Of a stretch of DNA of 64,000 nt, positions 26,466 through 34,862 are shown piece after piece. Position numbers and translations under genes: made by a program. The stretch lies in assembly GCF_041435335.1 (NCBI RefSeq), contig NZ_CP108430.1, positions 7,343,001 through 7,407,000 on the forward strand, in the 5' to 3' direction. The notes under the pieces were generated by a model that saw only the letters and a list, made by a program, of their open reading frames with translations, was not told where the DNA came from and ran no database searches. Origin of the DNA: Streptomyces sp. NBC_01283 (GTDB taxonomy: Bacteria; Actinomycetota; Actinomycetes; Streptomycetales; Streptomycetaceae). The first letter of the stretch is position 1, and every line of letters starts with the position of its first letter.

Positions 26466-28103
26466 ATGGTGAGTGTTCAATCGCCTCCCGCTGGCCGAGA
26501 AGTCCCTTACGCACGCGTGCTGTTGCTGCCCGCCATGCTGATGGCCGCGGCCACCGGCGCCGCGGTCGCCGCGGTGACGGAACCCGCCCGCATCGCGGTG
26601 GGCTGGTGCGGTGCGATCGCGACCCTCGTCGTGGTCGCCGTCGGCACCGAAGCCGTGCGTCGCGGCCGGACCATCCGGGAGTTGCACACCCAGTACGCGC
26701 AGCGGCTCGCTCATCTGGAGCGCCGCATCGCATCCCATGACGACGAGACCGTCCGCCTGGGCAGGGAGATCATCCCCGAGGCCGTCCACCGGCTCCGGCA
26801 GGGCGAAGCACCCTCGGAAGTGATCCGCAATCTCGTCGACGGCGACGAGTCCTTCTCCGAACTCCCGCAGTCCCAGCGCAAGATGCTCCGGCACGTCCTG
26901 GACACCCTGGACACCGGAGAGGCGATGCGCGAGTCCTCGCAGCGCGCCTTCGTCAACATCGCCCGGCGCGTTCAGTCCATCGTCCACCAACAAGCCGCGG
27001 AACTGCGCGAGATGGAGGAGTTCCACGGCCGCAACCCCGAGGTCTTCGACGACCTCCTGCGCATCGACCACGGCACCGCACTGATCGGCCGCCTCGCCGA
27101 CTCGATCACCGTCCTCGGCGGCGCCCGTCCCGGACGTCAATGGCCCAAGCCCGTACCGCTGTTCAGCGTGTTGCGTGGCGCCATGTCCCGGATCCTGGAG
27201 TACCAGCGCGTCGACCTGCACTCGATCGCCAAGGTCGCGATCAGCGGCACGTCCGTGGAACCGCTCATCCACGCCTGCGCCGAACTGCTCGACAACGCCA
27301 CCCGCTACTCCCCGCCGCAGACCCGCGTGCACGTCACCGCCGTCGAGGTGCAGACCGGCATCGCCGTCGAGATCGAGGACGGCGGCGTCAGCCTCAGCGA
27401 GGAGGCGCGGGCACGGGCCGAGCGCATGCTCGCGCAGGCCCAGGCCGGCATCGACCTGAACGACCTCGGCGAGAGCCCGCGCCTGGGCATGGCCGTCGTG
27501 GGACGTCTCTCGCAGATGTACAACCTGCAGGTGTCGCTGCGGCAGTCCGCGTACGGCGGCGTCCGCGCGGTGCTCATCGTCCCGCGCGAGATGATCACCA
27601 CCGGACCCGCCCCCGGTCTCGCCCACGGCATCGGCGCCTCCGCCGTGCCCCGGGTGAACGCCGAAGGCGTGCCCATCGAGGAGGCCCACGGCATCCGGCG
27701 CAAGAAGCCCCGCGTGATGACGGCCGGACCACCGCTCTCCAAGTCGCTCGGCGCGGCCATGGAGGACGACATCCCCGAGGTCACCGAGTGGACGTCGAAC
27801 GGCCTGCCGCAGCGCCGCAGCCGGGTCCGCACCCCGCTCGGCGAGCGGCTGGCCCAGGAAGCCGCGGACGAGCGGTACGCGGCGCAGCGCGCCCAGTACT
27901 CCCCGCAGGCCGCCGCACCGGTCGTACCGGAACCGGCGAAGAAAGAGGAGAAGGAACCCGGCCTCTGGATCGAGGCCTTCATGAAAGGCGTCAACGGCGA
28001 CGGTTCCGCAGCCGATGACCCGTTGTTCCCCAAGGGCCACAGCGAGAACGACCACGGCGCCGCCGACGGTGCCGACAACGCCGACGAGGGGGGCTGGAAG
28101 TGA
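26466..28103 (+). CDS. rarA: Conservon sensor-kinase-like ATPase (CvnA/RarA)
   Basis: This protein of about 545 aa has two N-terminal transmembrane helices (about 18-65), a linker with a coiled coil, and a C-terminal HATPase_c domain ('HACAELLDNATRYSPP' near residue 272 is the N box). It lacks a phospho-accepting histidine domain of the usual kind, as in the conservon family. ATG 26466 is followed at once by GTG 26469, either being possible. It is first of a five-gene operon with overlapping ends. By gene order next to helY and tatC it matches rarA (cvnA9) of S. coelicolor, which affects aerial growth; that equivalence is inferred. Confidence 0.9.
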   Translation: MVSVQSPPAGREVPYARVLLLPAMLMAAATGAAVAAVTEPARIAVGWCGAIATLVVVAVGTEAVRRGRTIRELHTQYAQRLAHLERRIASHDDETVRLGREIIPEAVHRLRQGEAPSEVIRNLVDGDESFSELPQSQRKMLRHVLDTLDTGEAMRESSQRAFVNIARRVQSIVHQQAAELREMEEFHGRNPEVFDDLLRIDHGTALIGRLADSITVLGGARPGRQWPKPVPLFSVLRGAMSRILEYQRVDLHSIAKVAISGTSVEPLIHACAELLDNATRYSPPQTRVHVTAVEVQTGIAVEIEDGGVSLSEEARARAERMLAQAQAGIDLNDLGESPRLGMAVVGRLSQMYNLQVSLRQSAYGGVRAVLIVPREMITTGPAPGLAHGIGASAVPRVNAEGVPIEEAHGIRRKKPRVMTAGPPLSKSLGAAMEDDIPEVTEWTSNGLPQRRSRVRTPLGERLAQEAADERYAAQRAQYSPQAAAPVVPEPAKKEEKEPGLWIEAFMKGVNGDGSAADDPLFPKGHSENDHGAADGADNADEGGWK

Positions 28104-28507
28104 TCCAGCAACGGGCCAATTTCGACTGGATGCTCAAGGAGCTCGCCGACGGCGTGCCGCAGACCCGGCAGATCGTGGTGCTCTCCGCGGACGGCCTGCG
28201 CATCGCGCGCTACGGCGGAGATCCCGACGCCGCCGACCGGATCGCCGCCGCCTGCGCGGGACTTCAGTCCCTGGCCGCCGCGGTGGCCACCGAGATCCCC
28301 CGCAGCGATGGCGGGATGCGCATGGTGATCATCGAGGTCGACGGCGGTTACTTCTATCTGATGGCCGCGGGGGCCGGGGCGTACCTCGCCGTGCTCGCCG
28401 ACGAGACCGTCGACGCAGGGCTCATCGGCAATCGCATGCGGGACCTGGTCGTCCGGATCGGCGCCCATCTGACGAGCCCGCCCCGGCGAGACGGGCAGGC
28501 CGTATGA
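28100..28507 (+). CDS. rarB: Roadblock/LC7 protein of the conservon (CvnB/RarB)
   Basis: This 135-aa protein is a single roadblock/LC7 domain ('LKELADGVPQTRQIVVLSADGLRIA', described by its ends). In conservons it acts with the small GTPase as part of a membrane-bound signalling complex. Its GTG start overlaps the rarA stop in the GTGA arrangement, and its own stop overlaps the next start, so translation of the three genes is coupled. Confidence 0.9.
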   Translation: MIQQRANFDWMLKELADGVPQTRQIVVLSADGLRIARYGGDPDAADRIAAACAGLQSLAAAVATEIPRSDGGMRMVIIEVDGGYFYLMAAGAGAYLAVLADETVDAGLIGNRMRDLVVRIGAHLTSPPRRDGQAV

Positions 28508-28911
28508 ATCCTCCGCACGGCGAGAACCCCTCCCACCGAGACGACCCTCCCCACCGAGACGACCCTCCCCAACGGGAACGGCGCAGCCCGGAGAACCCCG
28601 AGCGGCTCTACATCCTGACCGGCGAGGACACGGAGCGGGCATCGCTCGACCTCGTCACGCTGATCGTCGCGCACGGCGAGGCATCGCCCACCGCCCAGCC
28701 CGAGCACTCCGTGGTCCTGCGGCTGTGCAGGACGCCGCTGTCCGTCGCCGAGCTCTCGGCGTATCTCGCGCTGCCGTTCAGCGTGGTGACCGTCCTGCTG
28801 ACGAAGATGCTCGGGGCCGACCTGGTACAGGCGCGGGCGCCCATCGTCCGCTCCACGCTCCCCGATCGTTCCCTCCTCGAAGCGGTGATGCATGGACTTC
28901 AAAAGCTCTGA
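28504..28911 (+). CDS. rarC: DUF742 protein of the conservon (CvnC/RarC)
   Basis: This 135-aa protein is a DUF742 member, with a winged-helix-like core ('LCRTPLSVAELSAYLALPF'). Its disordered N-terminus carries two copies of HRDDPP encoded by an 18-base tandem repeat near 28534-28569. ATG 28504 overlaps the rarB stop as ATGA. The 3' end overlaps rarD by 20 bases. The biochemical role of DUF742 is unknown. Confidence 0.9.
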   Translation: MNPPHGENPSHRDDPPHRDDPPQRERRSPENPERLYILTGEDTERASLDLVTLIVAHGEASPTAQPEHSVVLRLCRTPLSVAELSAYLALPFSVVTVLLTKMLGADLVQARAPIVRSTLPDRSLLEAVMHGLQKL

Positions 28912-29506
28912 CACGATCACCGGGCCCAGCAGCGAAGAGGTCCTGCCGCACACGGCCACGGCCGCGGTGAAGATCGTGATCGTGGGCGGATTCGGCGTCG
29001 GCAAGACGACGATGGTCGGCTCGGTCAGTGAGATCCGTCCGCTGACCACCGAAGAGACCATGACCCAGGCCGGCATCGGCGTCGACGACAACTACGGCTC
29101 CGAGACCAAGACGGCCACCACCGTCGCGATGGACTTCGGCCGGATCAGCATCTCCGAAGAGCTGGTGCTCTATCTGTTCGGCACCCCGGGCCAGGAGCGC
29201 TTCTGGTTCCTGTGGAACGGCCTCTTCGAAGGAGCGCTCGGCGCGGTCGTCCTCCTCGACACCCGGCGCCTCGAAGTCAGCTTCGACGTGATCGGCCGCC
29301 TGGAGGAGCGGGGTGTGCCCTTCGTCGTCGCCGTCAACGACTTCCCCGACGCGCCCCATCACCCGATGGAGACGCTGCGCCGCGCCCTCGACCTGGACGA
29401 GGCGGTGCCGATGGTGAAGTGCGACGCCCGGCAGCGCGCATCGAGCCGGGACACCCTGCTGACCCTCATGCGGTACCTGCACTCCCTGACCGTGGCCCGC
29501 GTCTGA
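28892..29506 (+). CDS. rarD: Small GTP-binding protein of the conservon (CvnD/RarD)
   Basis: This 204-aa protein is a Ras-like GTPase of the conservon type. P-loop 'GGFGVGKTT' is at residues 32-40, the switch II motif is 'GTPGQERFWF', and the base-recognition motif is altered to 'VNDFPD' in place of NKxD, which is usual for CvnD. It begins inside the 3' end of rarC. The family cycles GTP in a heteromeric complex with the ATPase and roadblock proteins. Confidence 0.92.
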   Translation: MDFKSSDTITGPSSEEVLPHTATAAVKIVIVGGFGVGKTTMVGSVSEIRPLTTEETMTQAGIGVDDNYGSETKTATTVAMDFGRISISEELVLYLFGTPGQERFWFLWNGLFEGALGAVVLLDTRRLEVSFDVIGRLEERGVPFVVAVNDFPDAPHHPMETLRRALDLDEAVPMVKCDARQRASSRDTLLTLMRYLHSLTVARV

Positions 29507-29541
29507 CACCTCACCTGATCCGCAACCCCGGAGCGACGAAC

Positions 29542-31029
29542 GTGACGACCCCTTCCCACTCCCGCCCCGGCATGGACGACCCCGCCATGCCCCCGCCCGG
29601 CTGCCCCGCGCACGGGCTCGGCCCCGGCGGCCTGCGCCGGCTCTACGGACCCGAGGCGGACACCGACCTCGCGGGTCTCTACGAGAAGCTGCGCGCCGAG
29701 CACGGCGCGGTGGCCCCGGCCCTGCTGCACAACGACGTACCCATCTGGGCGGTCCTCGGCCACAGCGAGAACCTCCACATGGTCCGCACCCCCTCGCAGT
29801 ACACCCGCGACTCGCGCCAGTGGCGTGCCGTGCAGGACGGTTCCATGGGACCGGACAATCCGCTCGCCCCCGTCGTGACCTGGCAGCCCATGGCCAGTTT
29901 CGTGGAGGGCGACGAACACCAGCGGCTGCGTGGCGCGGTCACCGGTGCCATGGCGGGCCTCGACCACCGGGGCATCCGCCGCTACATCAACCGCTACAGC
30001 AATCTCCTGCTCAACGACATCTGTCAGGACGGCAAGGCCGACCTCGTGAGCGGGTTCGCCGAGCATCTGCCGATGATGGTCATGTGCCATGTCCTCGGTA
30101 TGCCCGAGGAGTACAACGAGCGGATTGTGCAGGCCGCACGCGACATGCTCCGGGGCACCGAGACCGCCATCGCCAGCAACGCGTACATCATGGACGCGCT
30201 GATGCGCCTGGTGGCGCGGCGCCGGGCGCAGGCCGAGGAGGACTTCACCAGCAACCTCATCGCGCAGCCCCAGCAGCTGACCGACGAGGAGGTCGGCACG
30301 CACCTGCGGCTGGTGCTCATCGCCTCGTACGAGGCGACGGCCAACCTCATCGCGAACGCCCTGCGCATGGTCCTCACCGACCCGCGCTTCCGCGCCCAGC
30401 TCAGCGGCGGCCAGATGACGGTGCCGGAGGCGATCGAGCAGTCCCTGTGGGACGAGCCGCCGTTCAGTGCCATGGTCGGCTACTTCGCCAAGCAGGACAC
30501 GCAGCTCGGCGGCCAGCAGATCAAGGCGGGCGACGGTCTGATCTTCGGCATCGCGCCGGGAAACGTGGATCCCGTCGTACGCCCCGATCTTGCCGCCAAC
30601 ATGCAGGGCAACCGCTCCCATCTGGCGTTCGGGGGCGGGCCGCACGAGTGTCCGGGGCAGGACATCGGCCGTGCCATCGCCGAAACCGGCGTGGATGCGC
30701 TGCTCATGCGCTTCCCGGACGTGGAACTCTCCGTCGAGGAACACGAGTTGAAGTGGACGTCGTCGATCCTCTCCAGCCATCTGGTGTCGCTTCCGGTGCA
30801 GTTCGCGCCGCGGCCTCCGCAGGACGTGATGGCGCGGCCCATGGCGCGGGTGCCGGGCGCGCGCAACGACTGGCATGTGTCGTCCCCCGCGCCGCGGCCC
30901 GCGCATCCCGCGACGCCGACGCCCCAGCCTGTATCGCCGCCGCCCGCGCCGGAGTCCGCACCAGTGGTGGCACCGGTGCCGCGGCAGGGGGCGTGGCGGA
31001 GGCTGGTCACCTGGTGGCGCGGCTACTGA
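29542..31029 (+). CDS. rarE: Cytochrome P450 of the conservon, lacking the ExxR motif
   Basis: This protein of about 495 aa has the heme-binding loop 'FGGGPHECPG' with the axial cysteine at C370. The K-helix, where P450s almost always have ExxR, reads E299-Q-S-L-W303. The I-helix Thr motif is also poor ('SYEATANLI'). The CYP157 family of Streptomyces is described as lacking ExxR in this way, so it likely belongs there. A Pro-rich C-terminal extension of about 60 residues follows the P450 fold. GTG 29542 gives the N-terminus used. Its stop overlaps the convergent rluA-type stop by 7 bases. Confidence 0.9.
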   Translation: MTTPSHSRPGMDDPAMPPPGCPAHGLGPGGLRRLYGPEADTDLAGLYEKLRAEHGAVAPALLHNDVPIWAVLGHSENLHMVRTPSQYTRDSRQWRAVQDGSMGPDNPLAPVVTWQPMASFVEGDEHQRLRGAVTGAMAGLDHRGIRRYINRYSNLLLNDICQDGKADLVSGFAEHLPMMVMCHVLGMPEEYNERIVQAARDMLRGTETAIASNAYIMDALMRLVARRRAQAEEDFTSNLIAQPQQLTDEEVGTHLRLVLIASYEATANLIANALRMVLTDPRFRAQLSGGQMTVPEAIEQSLWDEPPFSAMVGYFAKQDTQLGGQQIKAGDGLIFGIAPGNVDPVVRPDLAANMQGNRSHLAFGGGPHECPGQDIGRAIAETGVDALLMRFPDVELSVEEHELKWTSSILSSHLVSLPVQFAPRPPQDVMARPMARVPGARNDWHVSSPAPRPAHPATPTPQPVSPPPAPESAPVVAPVPRQGAWRRLVTWWRGY

Positions 31030-31985
31030 CCGCCCGCTGAGCCGCTCTCCCACGCGTCGTACGAGGTCCAGGCATCCAGTGCGCGGGCGCTGACGAAGCG
31101 GTGGTCGGCGCCCGTGACGGGGTCGGTGAACTCCAGGACGCGGGAGAGGAGTTGGAGGGGCCGCCGGAAGTCGTCCGGCGGCACCGGGCCCGCCACCGCC
31201 GGGTAGACCGGATCGCCGAGGATCGGCAGGCCGAGCGCGTTCATGTGGACGCGCAGCTGATGGGTGCGGCCGGTGTGCGGAGTGAGGCGGTAGCGCCCCA
31301 ACGAGCCGTTGTGCTCGACGAGTTCGATGCGGCTCTCGCTGTTGGGCTCGGCGCCGGGGACCTCGTACGCGGCGATGATGCCGCGCTCCTTGACGATGTG
31401 GCTGCGTACGGTGCGGGGGAGTGCGGTTCCGGGGTCGTGGACGGCCACGGCCTCGTACTCCTTGCGCACCCGGCGTTCGCCGAACAGCGTCTGGTAGGCG
31501 CCGCGTTCCTCCGGCCGCACGGTGAAGAGGATGAGCCCGGCGGTCAGCCGGTCGAGGCGGTGCGCGGCGCCGAGCGCGGGGATGCCGAGGTCCCTGCGGA
31601 GGCGGGCGAGCGCGGTCTCGGTGACATGGCTGCCGCGGGGTGTGGTCGCCAGGAAGTGCGGCTTGTCGGCGACGACGATGTGCTCGTCGCGGTACACGAC
31701 GTCGATGCCGTACGGCACCGGGACCTCGTCCGGCAGATCCCGGTGGAACCACACGAAGGTGCTGGGCACGTACGGGGTGTCCGGCGTGACGGGAACCCCG
31801 TCCACGCCGACGATCAGCCCGTCCCGCAGCATTGCGTCGATCACCCCGGGCCCGGCCTTGAGCCGCTCGACGAGATGGTCCCGTACGGTCGCCCACGCTC
31901 CGTCGGCGGGCAGCTTGACCCGCATGGGGTCGACGCCGTGCCGCTGCGGCAGGGGAGAGGGCGGAATACGGGGCTTACGGGTCAC
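31023..31985 (-). CDS. RluA-family pseudouridine synthase
   Basis: This protein of about 320 aa has the catalytic RluA motif 'AAHRLDRLTAGLIL', with the active aspartate, and 'GRTHQLRVHMNALGLPILGDP' near the end. It would convert uridine to pseudouridine in rRNA or tRNA; the exact site cannot be told. GTG 31985 gives a short basic N-terminus before 'MRVKLPADG'; the ribosome site is weak, so a start at the internal ATG is possible. Convergent with the P450 gene. Confidence 0.85.
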   Translation of the reverse strand: MTRKPRIPPSPLPQRHGVDPMRVKLPADGAWATVRDHLVERLKAGPGVIDAMLRDGLIVGVDGVPVTPDTPYVPSTFVWFHRDLPDEVPVPYGIDVVYRDEHIVVADKPHFLATTPRGSHVTETALARLRRDLGIPALGAAHRLDRLTAGLILFTVRPEERGAYQTLFGERRVRKEYEAVAVHDPGTALPRTVRSHIVKERGIIAAYEVPGAEPNSESRIELVEHNGSLGRYRLTPHTGRTHQLRVHMNALGLPILGDPVYPAVAGPVPPDDFRRPLQLLSRVLEFTDPVTGADHRFVSARALDAWTSYDAWESGSAGGQ

Positions 31986-32013
31986 AACCGGCAACAGTAC
32001 GGGGCGCCCGAGG

Positions 32014-32610
32014 TCAGGAGTCCCCGGGCGCGTCCCCCTGGATGCGGGCGTGCTGGTGCATGTCGTGCCAGCCGTCCTCGTGCAGCACCGCACTGCGCTT
32101 GGTGCCCTCCGGCGCGAAGCCGGTCTTGAGCGCGACGCGGCAGGACGCTTCGTTGGCCACGGCGTGGAGGAGTTCCAGGCGGTGCAGGCCCACTTCGGCG
32201 AAGGCCCAGTCGGACAGGGCGGTGAGGGCGCGCGGGGCGATGCCCCGGCCGCGGGCCGCCGGCATGGTCCAGTAGGCGACCTCGGCCTGCCCGTCGCCGA
32301 ACACGATCTGGCGCAGCGCGATCCGGCCCACCACCGTGTCCGTCGTGGCGTCGGCGATGGCCCAGTACGCGTCACGCTCCTCGGTCCAGGCCGTGCGCCA
32401 GTCCTCGATCCAGCCGCGGGCCTCGTCGACGGACTCGGCGTCGCGTGCGTGCCAGCGCTGGATCACCGGGTCCTGGAACGCCTCGTACACGGCGGGCGCG
32501 TCGGCGAGGGACCAGGGGCGGATGACCAGTCCGCCGGGGACGGGGATGGCCGGCTGCTCCTGGTGGGCGAAGGTGCCTGCTGTGACGACGTCAGGGATCT
32601 TGAAGGGCAT
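32014..32610 (-). CDS. GNAT acetyltransferase (RimJ/RimL-like)
   Basis: This 198-aa protein is a GNAT fold of the RimJ/RimL type. The acetyl-CoA loop reads 'PAARGRGIAPRALTALSDWAF', with the R-G-x-G-x-A signature, and the late 'NEASCRVALKTGFAPEG' is typical. The acceptor (N-terminal amine or amino-sugar) is unknown. It lies 28 bases upstream of the pseudouridine synthase on the same strand and may share its mRNA. Confidence 0.87.
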   Translation of the reverse strand: MPFKIPDVVTAGTFAHQEQPAIPVPGGLVIRPWSLADAPAVYEAFQDPVIQRWHARDAESVDEARGWIEDWRTAWTEERDAYWAIADATTDTVVGRIALRQIVFGDGQAEVAYWTMPAARGRGIAPRALTALSDWAFAEVGLHRLELLHAVANEASCRVALKTGFAPEGTKRSAVLHEDGWHDMHQHARIQGDAPGDS

Positions 32611-32672
32611 GCGGGCATCGTGTCAGCGCCCGACGCCGGAGGAAACGGGATTTCACCCGGCCCCCGAGGGAC

Positions 32673-32745
32673 GGGCCCCGTAAGGGGCGCGGGGAGCTGC
32701 GCGATCAGCCCCCACCCAGCGGCAGACAACGGCGCCCCGGCACCT
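32673..32745. repeat. Streptomyces dispersed intergenic repeat
   Basis: The segment with GGGCCCCGTAAGGGGCGCGG, then a GCTGCGCGATCAGCC block and a GGCAGAC end, matches the family of intergenic elements that I recognise as very common between Streptomyces genes. It can fold into a GC hairpin and may act as a terminator. Only one copy was noticed in this window. Confidence 0.6.
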
Positions 32746-32781
32746 GAGGGAACCGCACCCCGCTCAAGCCGAGCGCAGCGG

Positions 32782-33624
32782 TCACGCCGAGGGCGCCGGC
32801 TCCTGCTCCGCTTCCACCTGTGCGTTCCAGTCGCGCTTGGATGCCTGCCAGCCGTCCTCGTTGTGGCCCAGGCGCCAGTAGCCGGAGATCGAGAGGCGCT
32901 CACGGGGCACCTCGCGCTCCATGCGGAGATGGCGGCGCAGCTCCTTCACGAACCCGGCCTCGCCGTGTACGAACGCCTGCACGTCGCCCGCCGGGAAGTC
33001 GAGGGAGCGTACGGCCTCGACGAGGGCCTCGCCCACGGGGCGCGAGCCGCGGTGCAGCCACTGGATCTGAGCGGCCGAGCTGACCTTCTGTTCCTCGTCC
33101 GCGTCGGCGACCTCCACGAAGGCGAACGCCTTGGCGCCCTCGGGCAGTGCCTCCAGGGCCGCGGCGATCGCGGGCAGCGCGCTCTCGTCACCGGCCAGCA
33201 GATGCCAGTCGGCGTCGGCGTCCGGGGCATACCCACCGCCCGGGCCGAGGAAGCGGATCGTGGTGCCCGCCTCGGCGTCACGCGCCCACGGTCCGGCGAG
33301 GCCCTCGTCGCCGTGGATCACGAAGTCGACGGCGAGCTCGCGGGTCTCCGCGTCCCAGGAGCGCACCGTGTACGTCCGCGTCACGGGCCACTGGTCGCGG
33401 GGGAACTCCTCGCGGATGCGCTGCATGTCGAACGGCTCGGGGTACGTGACGCCCTCGGCGTCGAAGAGCAGCTTCACGTAGTGGTCGGTGGAGCCGTCCG
33501 TCGCGAACTCGGCGAGGCCCTCGCCGCCCAGGACTACGCGCTGCATGTGCGGTGTGAGGCGCTCGGTGCGCACCACCCGGCCGACGTGAGTCTTCGGTGC
33601 CTTGCGTGCCGGACGTTCTGCCAT
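32782..33624 (-). CDS. Siderophore-interacting FAD protein (ferric-siderophore reductase)
   Basis: This 280-aa protein is of the ViuB/YqjH family. The FAD-binding site appears as 'TRTYTVRSWD' near residue 84 and the NAD(P)H-domain as 'LLAGDESALPAIAAALEAL'. Such enzymes free iron from ferric siderophores inside the cell. ATG at 33622-33624 follows a GGGGAGG site. An iron-box-like repeat lies 28 bases upstream, so iron repression (DmdR1/IdeR) is likely. Confidence 0.92.
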   Translation of the reverse strand: MAERPARKAPKTHVGRVVRTERLTPHMQRVVLGGEGLAEFATDGSTDHYVKLLFDAEGVTYPEPFDMQRIREEFPRDQWPVTRTYTVRSWDAETRELAVDFVIHGDEGLAGPWARDAEAGTTIRFLGPGGGYAPDADADWHLLAGDESALPAIAAALEALPEGAKAFAFVEVADADEEQKVSSAAQIQWLHRGSRPVGEALVEAVRSLDFPAGDVQAFVHGEAGFVKELRRHLRMEREVPRERLSISGYWRLGHNEDGWQASKRDWNAQVEAEQEPAPSA

Positions 33625-33651
33625 GGCGGCGGCCTCCCCTGATCAAATATT

Positions 33652-33672
33652 GCTTAGGCTTACCTAAGCTAA
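33652..33672. promoter_or_regulatory. Iron box (IdeR/DmdR1-type operator)
   Basis: A perfect inverted repeat GCTTAGG-CTTA-CCTAAGC, extended to TTAGGCTTACC with TAAGCTAA on its right, resembles the TTAGGTTAGGCTAACCTAA-type iron box. It lies just upstream of the siderophore-interacting gene. Confidence 0.7.
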
Positions 33673-33676
33673 CACC

Positions 33677-34606
33677 TCAGCCTTCGAGAGTCGTGAGCAA
33701 TCGCTTGAGTGCTCCACCGAGGTTCCACCGCTCGGCGAGCTCGTCCAGGGCCGCCGGATCGCGGGGCTCTGCCGGAAGCGCGAGGTCCACTTCCGGCAGC
33801 GGTACGTCGCCCGCGACGCGGACGACCGTCGGCGCGACGGCCACGTACGCGCGGGATTCGTCGAGCCGCTTGCGCTGAGAAGGCGTCAGCTTGCTCATCG
33901 GGTCGTCCACCGCGGCCATGATTCCGGCCAGATCGCCGTACGCGTCGAGCAGCTTGGCCGCCGTCTTCTCGCCGATGCCGGGCACGCCGGGCAGGCCGTC
34001 GCTCGGGTCGCCGCGCAGCAGGGCGAGGTCGACATAGCCGGAGCCGTCCACCCCGTACTTCTCGCGGAGCCAGGCCTCGTCCGTGAGCTGGAGGGAGCCG
34101 ACGCCCTTGAGGGGGTAGAGGACGCGGACGCCCCGCTCGTCGTCGACCAGCTGGTAGAGGTCGCGGTCGCCGGTGACGATGTCGACCGGGCCGGTGGCGC
34201 GGCCGGCGTAGGTGCCGATCACGTCGTCCGCCTCGTACGACGGCACGCCCACGCGGGCGATGCCGAGTGCGTCCAGGACGTCCTCGATGATCGGGACCTG
34301 CGGGGAGAGGGTGTCCGGGGTCTCCTCGGTGTCCGGGCCCTGCTCGACCTCCTCGGCGACGCGGTGCGCCTTGTACGAAGGGATCAGCTCGACCCGCCAG
34401 TGCGGGCGCCAGTCCGCGTCCATGCAGGCGACCAGGTCGTCCGGGCGGTGGTCCTGGACGAGCCGGGCGATGAAGTCGAGCAGACCGCGCACCGCGTTCA
34501 CCGGGGTGCCGTCCGGGGCCTTCACGGAATCGGGGACCCCGAAATAGGCCCGGTAGTACAGGGACGCCGTGTCGAGCAGCATGAGCCGTCGCGTTCGCTG
34601 AGTCAC
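33677..34606 (-). CDS. 5'-3' exonuclease (Pol I N-domain/ExoIX type)
   Basis: This protein of about 309 aa is a free-standing FEN-like nuclease domain. Acidic metal sites are in 'MLLDTASLYYRAYFG', 'ACMDADWRP', 'PSYEADDVIGTYA' and 'VTGDRDLYQLV'. The helix-three-turn-helix is 'LPGVPGIGEKTAAKLL'. It would process 5' flaps in DNA repair, alongside Pol I. GTG 34606 is favoured over ATG 34582 because a damage-type promoter sits 6 bases before it, giving a leaderless mRNA. Confidence 0.9.
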   Translation of the reverse strand: MTQRTRRLMLLDTASLYYRAYFGVPDSVKAPDGTPVNAVRGLLDFIARLVQDHRPDDLVACMDADWRPHWRVELIPSYKAHRVAEEVEQGPDTEETPDTLSPQVPIIEDVLDALGIARVGVPSYEADDVIGTYAGRATGPVDIVTGDRDLYQLVDDERGVRVLYPLKGVGSLQLTDEAWLREKYGVDGSGYVDLALLRGDPSDGLPGVPGIGEKTAAKLLDAYGDLAGIMAAVDDPMSKLTPSQRKRLDESRAYVAVAPTVVRVAGDVPLPEVDLALPAEPRDPAALDELAERWNLGGALKRLLTTLEG

Positions 34607-34612
34607 CTTCGC

Positions 34613-34635
34613 ATCATGCCGCACCGCACTGACAT
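34613..34635 (-). promoter_or_regulatory. Near-consensus PafBC-type promoter for the 5'-3' exonuclease
   Basis: On the minus strand ATGTCAGTG is followed by 8 bases and CATGAT, and the GTG start follows 6 bases later. The upstream box lacks only the first T of the consensus, and the -10 has C for T at its first position. The spacing is exact. Confidence 0.6.
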
Positions 34636-34862
34636 CGCACCGGGCGGCGGACCGCGGCACTTTCCGGTCGACAAAAGTGAACAGAATGTGAACTGGAACA
34701 CTCTTGCGTTTGATTCGTGTAAGCGAGGGCAGGCGCCGGGCCGGAGCGCCTCCGGTCGAGGATTCAACTATTTCGCCGGGCAAGTAGCGAGCGGAACTCG
34801 CGTCGCTCCACGGCCCGCCGGCGGGGGAGGCGGGCCGTCTTGGTTCAACCCGAGAGGTGTAT

